Of a DNA stretch of 36,573 bases, positions 1 through 6,511 are shown piece by piece. The notes below the pieces were generated by a model that did no database searches, was not told where the DNA came from, and was given only the letters and a program-made list of their open reading frames with translations. Numbering within the stretch: position 1 is the stretch's first letter; each line of letters starts with the position of its first letter. Source of the stretch: an uncultured Clostridia bacterium (GTDB taxonomy: Bacteria; Bacillota; Clostridia; Oscillospirales; Acutalibacteraceae); assembly GCA_947169745.1 (NCBI GenBank), contig CAMVQZ010000012.1:1-36573 (forward strand), given 5' to 3'. The position numbers were made by a program, and so were the translations under genes.

Positions 1-2109
1 CTTCTCAGACGCATTGGGATCCGCGCCGTTTTCCAGCAGCAGACGGACTATCTCCGGATCCTTTGAATCGATTATTGCAGACAGAAGCTGGGGTCTGGTT
101 CTGAATGTATCATCACCGCATGCTATTGCATTGACTGAATTTACATTTGCGCCATACCCGATAAGAATTTTTATCAACTCAGGTCTCCTGCAATTAATCA
201 AGGCATTACAAAGAACAGAAATTGATATCTGCTGTCCTTTGTCATCAGTCCATTCTTCATATATATCCGGATCCGCGCCGTGTTCAAGCAGAATACGGAG
301 AACCTCCTCTGCACCCTCCGGATAATCAGTATTCTTAAAGAAATTAAGTATCGGTGAGCCGTATTCATCCGAAGGGAGCATATTGGCTCCTCTTTCCAGC
401 AAAAGCTGAACTATACCGGAGCTTAAGGATCTGCAGGCTGCATAGTATACTGCCGGAACGGAATACTCCTCTTCGCCCCAATCATAGCACAATGTATCCG
501 GGTCAGCTCCTTTATCCAGAAGATATTTTACAAGCTCATAATCATTATTGATTATTGCGCAGTTAAAGCATACCTCCATCTCGTAATCATCCCCCGGAAC
601 CGGAGCTGCTGCTGAATCCATCAGCAGGCGTATGATCTCCTGCCTGTCCTCTTCCTCTTCGGGGGGATTCATCAGTGCATCATACAAAACACTGAAGCTT
701 TCGTTTTCTTCTGATACTCTGAAAAACTTATTCGGATCCAGACCTATCCGGAGTAAATTTTTTATCATATCCGGATTATAATCCTGTATAATGGCAGCAT
801 GATTCATAACGGAAATGAATTCGCCGTCATCCTCCGTATTGAAATCCGACTCCACAACACCAGGAAAAGCTTTCAGGATATACTCTGCTCTTGAAAGAAA
901 TCCATAGGACAACATAATTTCAAAGAAATAAATATAATTATTGCTGTCAAATACAATTTTTTCCTCCGGCAGCATTTCCGGATATTTCCTTCTGAGATTA
1001 TCGACATAGATCTCAATATCATCCTCCAGAATATATCCGATATACAATTTGAGAAGATAGAATATGCTGCTTTCTCCTGAGGCTATCATAAGCTTATCGC
1101 AGACATCCTCCGCTTTGTCATAGTCCTCCTGTGAAAGCGCCAGAAGTATCAGCTTTACAAGTCCCTGTATATTGGAGATATTAATACCGGGGCCGTTTGA
1201 AAAGCCTGCTGTCTGTCCGGGTAAAATCTTTCCGATACCTCTCAGAAGATCCTGCAGATAACCAAGCTTACTCATATCCTGCCCCTGCATTTTCTGAAAT
1301 TCGTCCGGCAGATCATAGGGATCCATATTCAGATAGCACGGGATAAGATAACGTCCCTTGCTATTTGCCATTATTTTAAGGTAACGGCTCCATTCATTCT
1401 TCACCCACACGGAATTGACATATCTCTGTTCCGTTGTGACAACAAGCATTATTTTTGCACTGTTGAGAGCTGCAAAAATATGAGGCTCGTAATCAACGCC
1501 CAGCATACCTTCCAGTGTTATTCTGGAGAAAAACACCTTATAGCCCTTATCCGTAAGTGCGTCATATATCTCCTGCGCCTTTACGCTGTCAAGGGTACGG
1601 TCGCCCTTATCATCAGTTTCCTTGAAGCAGATGAATATATCATAGGGTTCCTCCTTACCGGAAATCTCTATTATTTTCTTCAGCACACCGTCTATATACG
1701 CCGCTTCCTTTTTATAGACATCCATCGCTACAGAGTCAGCATATTTCAAGGCATCCTTGTAGTCGATATCATCAAGTATAGGATCAAAGCTTGCACGGTG
1801 ACAGGTGGGTATTCGTTCAAAGGTATCAGGATCCTCTACATATTCAATACCATAGCGGCAGAGCACAAGAGCCCAGTGCGCCTCAGCATCCTGCGGTTTT
1901 TCATTAACGATATTTTCATAAATCTGCGCTGCCTTGTCAAATGCCAGCTTCTGCCGGAAATAATTAGCTCTGTTATATAATTCCACAAGCCGTTCATCAT
2001 CGACCCTGGGAAGAGTCTGAACAGTATCGCAATACTCACATGTGCATACACTTTGTCCCTCTTCCACAATGAGTGAACCGCCGCACATTTTACATTTGAA
2101 AACTGTCAT
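1..2109 (-). CDS. Zinc-ribbon/TIR/ankyrin-repeat protein (3' end outside window)
   Basis: The minus frame is open from ATG 2109 to the window edge (703 codons, no stop). An AGGGGG ribosome site precedes the start. Domains in order: a small zinc ribbon (Cys6, Cys9, Cys24, Cys27); a helical TPR-like stretch at about 38-90; a TIR domain at about 155-260 with YDIFICFK in strand A, FFSR, and Glu208 in DYEPHIFAAL at the position of the TIR catalytic glutamate; a helical region; then from about 430 at least six ankyrin-type units ending in GADPD, GANML, GADPD, GANVN and GADPN. TIR domains of this bacterial type can hydrolyse NAD+; here the activity is inferred from the retained Glu. The ankyrin part is probably a sensor or binding arm. 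A role in anti-phage defence is plausible but unproven. Confidence 0.88.
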   Translation of the reverse strand, partial: MTVFKCKMCGGSLIVEEGQSVCTCEYCDTVQTLPRVDDERLVELYNRANYFRQKLAFDKAAQIYENIVNEKPQDAEAHWALVLCRYGIEYVEDPDTFERIPTCHRASFDPILDDIDYKDALKYADSVAMDVYKKEAAYIDGVLKKIIEISGKEEPYDIFICFKETDDKGDRTLDSVKAQEIYDALTDKGYKVFFSRITLEGMLGVDYEPHIFAALNSAKIMLVVTTEQRYVNSVWVKNEWSRYLKIMANSKGRYLIPCYLNMDPYDLPDEFQKMQGQDMSKLGYLQDLLRGIGKILPGQTAGFSNGPGINISNIQGLVKLILLALSQEDYDKAEDVCDKLMIASGESSIFYLLKLYIGYILEDDIEIYVDNLRRKYPEMLPEEKIVFDSNNYIYFFEIMLSYGFLSRAEYILKAFPGVVESDFNTEDDGEFISVMNHAAIIQDYNPDMIKNLLRIGLDPNKFFRVSEENESFSVLYDALMNPPEEEEDRQEIIRLLMDSAAAPVPGDDYEMEVCFNCAIINNDYELVKYLLDKGADPDTLCYDWGEEEYSVPAVYYAACRSLSSGIVQLLLERGANMLPSDEYGSPILNFFKNTDYPEGAEEVLRILLEHGADPDIYEEWTDDKGQQISISVLCNALINCRRPELIKILIGYGANVNSVNAIACGDDTFRTRPQLLSAIIDSKDPEIVRLLLENGADPNASEK

Positions 2110-2194
2110 TAATGATATCCCCCTTACACTTTAACTGCAAAGCTGTGTCTTGTCTTTTCCCGCCGTGCATTACTATTAATAATTTTATACGATA

Positions 2195-2223
2195 ATAATA
2201 TCACTTTTCACACATTTTTTCAA
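2195..2223 (-). promoter_or_regulatory. SigA-type promoter of the TIR-ankyrin gene
   Basis: On the minus strand, -35 TTGAAA (2218-2223) and -10 TATTAT (2195-2200) are separated by exactly 17 bp, about 85 bp ahead of the ATG at 2109. The leader between them shows no obvious terminator. Confidence 0.65.
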
Positions 2224-2247
2224 TATTTTATCCTGTGCTCTCTATTT

Positions 2248-2305
2248 CGCGTTATCGCTCGTTTACACTCGCTCGGTAGTGCATACATATACTCTCGTGG
2301 CGCGG
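2248..2305. repeat. GC-rich repeat copy 1, in the 523-bp gene-free stretch 2110-2632
   Basis: The stretch starting CGCGTTATCGCTCG and ending near GCGCGG matches 36468-36524 in the same orientation, with shared blocks CGTTATCGCTCG, ACTCTCG/ACACTCG and ACATATACT. The rest of 2306-2632 is GC-rich for this genome and has no open frame that looks coding. It contains several short inverted words (for example CCAGCGTCACGCTGG). No tRNA or known RNA was recognised. Confidence 0.6.
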
Positions 2306-2632
2306 TTGTCAGATCTGTGTAAAAAGGATACCGACAATCTTTTTGCCGCGTGATAGGAGTACCCACACCCACGGCAGAGCGAATGGAATGAGCGAACCCC
2401 GCGAATCGGGTCCAGCGTCACGCTGGCCTTACAGGCTGCTATACGCGGCTGGCTTACTTTAACTTCTGGCTTTTCAATCTTCTGACAGCGAGCGCCTGCT
2501 TTTATGCACAGATTTATTGAAATCTGTCAGCACTACCGTCACACATAAGCTTACTATAAACAGAAACGCAGTGACAACCAGGATTTCCGCTTTTCAGTTA
2601 AATTAATTCTTATCTCAGACAGTCATGTTCCT

Positions 2633-3163
2633 TTATTCAATTACCTTCTCAAATCTGAACATTCCATCCGGAAACTGCTCGTCAATATGCTCCGACATTT
2701 CCGGATCCTTCGGGTCGGGGTGATGGCTGTTATAAAATTCCACGATGTGAAAGCCACAGCGATTTACATAGAAATGGATATTCCGCTTTTCAAAATACGG
2801 AGTTACAGTCTCCCACAGCTTGACCTCCGGATGCAGCCTCTCCACCTCACACCACGCTGCATATCCGATGCCCTTGCTGTGAATATGGGGGGAAACAAAA
2901 AGTATCTCAAGGTCTCCCCTTTCTCCCTCCGTTTTCAGTATCACACCACCCACATTATGACCGTCACACACAATGCGGTAAGCTTCGCCGTTATCTATAG
3001 ACTGCTCTATCGTGTCGTGGGAAATAATCTGACCGTCCTCCTCAAAATGATCATCACGTCTGCCGAATTCCTCCAGAGCGCCGTAATTGAATGCTTCCTG
3101 GTTATCAAGTATAAACTGGTCCCTGTCGGACTCCTGCAGCTTTACAAGTTTTATTTCTGGCAT
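2633..3163 (-). CDS. GNAT family N-acetyltransferase
   Basis: 176-residue protein. The start at 3163 (MPEIKLVKL) is chosen because GGAGG lies 7 nt upstream; the longer frame to 3202 begins inside a decayed gene. The GNAT acetyl-CoA site is seen in LEILFVSPHIHSKGIGYAAW (strand 4 followed by the K-G-I-G pyrophosphate loop), and the C-terminal block YFEKRNIHFYVNRCGFHIVE is the usual strand 5-helix 4 'N-x-x-F-Y-x-x-x-G-F' region. It transfers an acetyl group to an unknown small-molecule or protein amine. It is a single gene; no partner is evident. Confidence 0.85.
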   Translation of the reverse strand: MPEIKLVKLQESDRDQFILDNQEAFNYGALEEFGRRDDHFEEDGQIISHDTIEQSIDNGEAYRIVCDGHNVGGVILKTEGERGDLEILFVSPHIHSKGIGYAAWCEVERLHPEVKLWETVTPYFEKRNIHFYVNRCGFHIVEFYNSHHPDPKDPEMSEHIDEQFPDGMFRFEKVIE

Positions 3164-3328
3164 TACTGAACCTCCATATCTATTTTTTACAATTTCATCC
3201 ATAATTTTTCTGCCATATTCCTGTCCCCGATATTCAGGCAGAACATATATTTTTTCTTGCTCAATTTCTTTTATGATACTATCAATGCTATGCGATTTTC
3301 CAAAGAAATCCGCAGCCTCCCTTTTTCC
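3164..3328 (-). pseudogene. Remnant of a second GNAT acetyltransferase
   Basis: Directly upstream of, and in frame with, the intact GNAT gene the minus strand reads KIYVLPEYRGQEYGRKIMDE, which is the acetyl-CoA-binding motif A of another GNAT protein (V-L-P-E-Y-R-G-Q-x-Y-G). There is no in-frame ATG before it and a stop lies at about 3401-3403, so only a core fragment survives. This looks like a tandem GNAT pair in which the upstream copy decayed and its tail now abuts the ribosome site of the downstream copy. Confidence 0.55.
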
Positions 3329-3462
3329 GGAAAACGGGGTGCCCGGCGCAGAATGCCTGGGTTTCCTATTTAACAGCGGCTCGCATAACTTCTTTCCTGA
3401 TTATACCACACCTGCCGCCTCCGGGAAAAGTTTTTTACCTGATAACAGATTCCGCTTGCTAC

Positions 3463-3553
3463 AAAAAAAGTCATCCTGAGAGAAAGCGGAAGTGTCTTTA
3501 CTGAAAATGACAGTAATATAAAGCTTCTTCGTCACTTTGCTTCTCAGAATGAC
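3463..3553 (-). terminator. Long imperfect hairpin with T run, likely end of pilus operon
   Basis: GTCATCCTGAGA at 3470 pairs with TCTCAGAATGAC at 3542-3553 (11 of 12), and pairing continues inward through AAGCGGAAGTG against CACTTTGCTT. On the minus strand the hairpin is followed by seven Ts (3463-3469). It resembles the GTCATTCTGAG-type dispersed repeats common in Clostridia, so it may be a small repeat doing duty as terminator. The rest of 3329-3604 has no gene. Confidence 0.5.
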
Positions 3554-3604
3554 ATATCTGACTGTATTATTTCACAAGTTAATTATTGCGGCCTGAAAAG
3601 GTTA

Positions 3605-4159
3605 TCATCTGCACCTTACAAAAATGTATCTGGAGACATCACTCATATACGAAAACAAAACCAGATCGCCGTCATTTTTAATATCAAAATTCCGCCTGTG
3701 GACAATTGAATCCACCCTGAAGGTATACACCTTTCCTGTCATATCAGTAAATGTGACGGTCTCGCCTTTTTCAAGCCTGGTCAGAAAGTCAAAGCCTCCC
3801 GATTCCGAACCGCCTATCATAAAGGTCAGGTCGTATATACTTCCGGAATATCTGCACGGCACGCTTTTTGCTGCTTTTTCGTCCCAGCCCGAATAAACAG
3901 GCATTTTCACATTTTTTCCGGGCACCCCGATAATACCGGAATAGTCATTTCCGTCGATATTCATCACCGGCATTTCATTTTTTGTCCGTTCCCCGACAGT
4001 ACCTTCTGTACGGGGCGGCAGAATATCTTCTATTTTTTCCGTAACAGCAGGTACGTCACTCACAAAGCTTTTATTATTCTCAGTGATGATAAAAACCGTC
4101 CAGGCCAGCGCTGCTGCAATCACGAAAACTATACAGACTAAAAACTTTTTATTTATCAT
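3605..4159 (-). CDS. Sortase-fold protein lacking catalytic His and Cys
   Basis: 184 residues from ATG 4159 (MINKKFLVC); an upstream in-frame TTG at 4183 is less likely. Residues 5-25 form a membrane anchor. The fold follows sortases: DYSGIIGVPGKNVKMPVYSG matches the strand leading to the active site, MIGGSESGGFDFLTRLEKGE matches the 'GHRg...F..L..L..GD' block, and LVLFSYMSDVSRYIFVR matches the 'LTLxTC...R' block. The catalytic His is Gly117 and the Cys is Tyr171; the Arg (177) is kept. It is therefore probably a pseudoenzyme, perhaps a scaffold or pilus chaperone. It overlaps the preceding pilin gene by 11 nt, so it is translated with the pilus operon. Confidence 0.72.
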   Translation of the reverse strand: MINKKFLVCIVFVIAAALAWTVFIITENNKSFVSDVPAVTEKIEDILPPRTEGTVGERTKNEMPVMNIDGNDYSGIIGVPGKNVKMPVYSGWDEKAAKSVPCRYSGSIYDLTFMIGGSESGGFDFLTRLEKGETVTFTDMTGKVYTFRVDSIVHRRNFDIKNDGDLVLFSYMSDVSRYIFVRCR

Positions 4160-5186
4160 AACGCTTTCTTCTTCCTGAGGCAAACAGAATAAACAACAGC
4201 ATACCCGATAATGCGGCGATAGTCAGAACATAAAGCGCAGTCTCAGCGCTGTCGCCTGTTTTCAAAGGCTCAGGGGTAGTTTTTTCATCGGGATCAATGA
4301 CCGGCCGGGAGATATCCCCGTCGTATGGTTCTTTGCTTTGCTCTTTGTCATCTGAGGACTGTTCTTCTCCGGAATAGTGATTTACTATTGTAAACACATT
4401 ACCGAATTCCGATATCGTCACATTATATTTTCTGCCTGCATCAAGCTCCACTACCGTCCATTCCGAGCCGTCATCCTTTGCCTTCCAGCGGTAAGTCCAG
4501 TTATCTTTTGATGAAAGTGTATATACACCCATACTTTTTCCGTTTCTGAATATTTCTATCTGTACACTGTCAGGCCGCTGATCCTCATAGCCTCTGTCAC
4601 TCCACAGGATAACCGCCCTGTACTCGGTTTCCTTGTCGGTGGGAGTATTTTTTCCGGGCTTCGGGTAGGAGTCGATATCATATATCCAGTCACCCTTATC
4701 GTCCAGACCGGGAACAGAAATAATAAACGGCTCAAAGCCGGAAACATTATCCTTTGTCTGATTTTTAGTCCAGCGTACAAGATACAGTCCTGTTTTCAGG
4801 TCGGTAAATCTGACAACGCCGTTTTTGTCCGTGACCTTTTCCGCAGCAGGAGAAACAGACTCTGCTGTTATATACGAAGTCAGCGTAAACGCAGCCTCGT
4901 CCCACTCCGTCTGAGAGGATATCCCGTTGATATCTACAGGATATGACTGAAACTGCGGAGTAAGGGTATATTGTGTTTTCAGAGAAACATCAGCTATATG
5001 AAAGATCTGGATTCTGAGTCCCTCAAAGTATTTATTCTGTGAGTGATATGTCAGCCGAAGCGAGCATTTCCTGTTCGTATCAACAGCTTTTTCTGTTTGT
5101 ACTGCATTGGCGCAAACGGCAGTTGACATAATTATTATAGCAAGCAAAGCAAAAACCAATATCTTTAAAGAAAGTCTGTTTTTCAA
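4149..5186 (-). CDS. CnaB-domain minor pilin with atypical PLKTG sorting signal
   Basis: 345 residues. A signal peptide covers about 1-28 (LKILVFALLAIIIMSTAVCA). An N-terminal pilin-like domain ends in TGLYLVRW, followed by a Cna B-type domain at about 185-275 (YRAVILWSDRGYEDQRPDSV ... FTIVNHY), an acidic linker, then PLKTGDSAE, a hydrophobic helix and the basic tail GRRKRYDK. The cell-wall sorting motif reads PLKTG instead of LPxTG. It is probably a base or minor pilin, joined by the class C sortase or anchored by a housekeeping sortase. Its ATG overlaps the sortase stop in an ATGA junction, so the two are coupled. Confidence 0.85.
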   Translation of the reverse strand: MKNRLSLKILVFALLAIIIMSTAVCANAVQTEKAVDTNRKCSLRLTYHSQNKYFEGLRIQIFHIADVSLKTQYTLTPQFQSYPVDINGISSQTEWDEAAFTLTSYITAESVSPAAEKVTDKNGVVRFTDLKTGLYLVRWTKNQTKDNVSGFEPFIISVPGLDDKGDWIYDIDSYPKPGKNTPTDKETEYRAVILWSDRGYEDQRPDSVQIEIFRNGKSMGVYTLSSKDNWTYRWKAKDDGSEWTVVELDAGRKYNVTISEFGNVFTIVNHYSGEEQSSDDKEQSKEPYDGDISRPVIDPDEKTTPEPLKTGDSAETALYVLTIAALSGMLLFILFASGRRKRYDK

Positions 5187-6028
5187 ATCTCATCATCCTC
5201 CTCTAATTTTGGTTTTTTCCTGACTGGTTTGAATATCACATACATAATCAGCACAAAAATAATCGGCAAAGCGACTATAGGAGTAACAATAAGTCTGTTG
5301 ATAAGAAAGGCTTCTGATGTGATTTTCAGTTCCTTCTGTTCTTCTGTTTCTATCCTCCTGCCGCGCACAAGCAGACGGTGTGTATTTATCCCGTATGGCG
5401 TACAGGTCATAAGGGTGCAGTAATCCTTATTTCTGTCTATTGCCAGATCTGCAGTATCCGACGGCAGAACTATCTTGATCTGATCCACCTGATAGGTAAG
5501 CACTTCACCGAATACCGTTATGGTAAAAACATCGCCGACCTCGACCTTATCAAGATCCGTAAAAAGCTTTGAAGCAGGCAGTCCTCTGTGTGCAGAAAGT
5601 ACACAATGGGTACCAATGCCGCCAACCGGCAGGCTTGTTCCCTCAAGATGACCGCAAGCCGAATTAAGGACTGAGTCGCTTGTACCGTGATAAACAGGAA
5701 GCTGAAGCCTAAGCTTATCTATATTCAGAATACCCATCATACCGTTTCCGTCAACATTCAGGATGTCATCATACCCGCCAAGCTCCTCTGCCTCTGTAAG
5801 CGGAAAACCCAGAGACGCTATTTTTTTATTATACTCACGCGCCTTGTCCATCGTTTTCTTTATATCACTCTCGCTCAGCTTATCTGCTAACTGTTCATAT
5901 TCAACTATAGCTTTCATCTGCATACGAGAATTATAATACTGGCTTATTGCAGGATACAGCAGAATGGAGAGACCTATGAAGAAAGCAATCAAAAGAACCA
6001 ATGATACAATTTTTCTTGATTTTTTCAT
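5183..6028 (-). CDS. Class C (pilus-polymerising) sortase
   Basis: 281 residues. N-terminal membrane segment about 7-28, catalytic core, and a second C-terminal membrane helix about 245-270 followed by a charged tail; this two-anchor layout is typical of class C sortases. The active site is intact: His147 in LSAHRGLP, Cys209 in TLMTCTPYG, Arg218 in NTHRLLVRGRR. The usual GTSLPVGG and VYHGT blocks are present. It links pilin subunits by transpeptidation at the outer membrane face. GAGGGAAATCT precedes the ATG. Translation is coupled to the downstream pilin, and an intercistronic hairpin separates it from the large pilin upstream. Confidence 0.93.
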   Translation of the reverse strand: MKKSRKIVSLVLLIAFFIGLSILLYPAISQYYNSRMQMKAIVEYEQLADKLSESDIKKTMDKAREYNKKIASLGFPLTEAEELGGYDDILNVDGNGMMGILNIDKLRLQLPVYHGTSDSVLNSACGHLEGTSLPVGGIGTHCVLSAHRGLPASKLFTDLDKVEVGDVFTITVFGEVLTYQVDQIKIVLPSDTADLAIDRNKDYCTLMTCTPYGINTHRLLVRGRRIETEEQKELKITSEAFLINRLIVTPIVALPIIFVLIMYVIFKPVRKKPKLEEDDEI

Positions 6029-6043
6029 AGATTTCCCTCTCTT

Positions 6044-6077
6044 AAAAACAGAGGGGAGCGGAGAATGCCCCCTCTGT
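6044..6077 (-). terminator. Intercistronic hairpin between large pilin and sortase
   Basis: On the minus strand ACAGAGGGG (6069-6077) pairs perfectly with CCCCTCTGT (6048-6056) across a 12-nt loop and is followed by five Ts. This is an intrinsic terminator lying after the large pilin stop (6107) and just before the sortase ribosome site. It would reduce read-through into sortase and minor pilin, giving many pilin copies per enzyme. Confidence 0.75.
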
Positions 6078-6106
6078 TCTTATTTAAGCTTTAAATATTT
6101 TATAGG

Positions 6107-6511
6107 TCAGATATCTTCTTTTGACATTCTCTTGTTAGTTACAAGGAAAATACCTGTAATAATGACAACAATCATACCTACTGATACAAAGATAATTGTA
6201 CCGATACCGCCTGTTTCCGGAAGAGGTACGTTATCGCCCTTTGTATTGGAGATCTGAGCTGTACCGTTTCCATCGCTGATCGTTACAGTTGTACCGGTTG
6301 TAGCGAGAACGTAACCATTGGGAGCTTTTGTCTCCATTACTGTGTATGTACCGTTTGCAAGACCTGTCAATTCAGCGGCGCCGCTGCTGTTTGTAGTAAC
6401 TACGGTTGCATCTGACTGATCGTTTACCCATGTAACAACACCGTTTGTTAAATTATAGAATTTGTTCTGAGAATTCTTCAAAACAAACTGAGCATAAATA
6501 ATACGGATCAT
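6107..6511 (-). pseudogene. 3' part of large pilin: SpaA/CnaB domain and LPETG anchor, out of frame
   Basis: This frame carries the C-terminal part of the large surface protein: a SpaA-like isopeptide domain (AQFVLKNSQNKFYNL ... TVMETKAPNGYVLATTG, with the conserved E-T-x-A-P-x-G-Y), then VPLPETGG, a hydrophobic helix and the tail NKRMSKEDI. The nominal ATG at 6511 has no ribosome site and lies inside the upstream coding frame. Joining the two frames near 6496-6498 gives one continuous pilin. The fragment is therefore the severed 3' end of the 6453-8876 gene, not an independent gene. Confidence 0.8.

Noticed and set aside
14-551. Plus-strand open frames at the left edge
   Set aside because: They lie antisense to the TIR-ankyrin gene, whose minus frame gives clear domains.
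2687-3479. Plus-strand frames of 160 and 130 codons
   Set aside because: Shadows of the GNAT gene and its relic; no ribosome site or protein-like pattern.
6107-6511. Independent small LPETG protein
   Set aside because: It lacks a ribosome site and signal peptide, and joins the upstream pilin by a one-base shift.
6480-6511. Programmed ribosomal frameshift in the pilin
   Set aside because: The needed shift is +1, but no typical +1 slip site (such as a rare codon or stop after a slippery codon) or stimulatory structure is evident.
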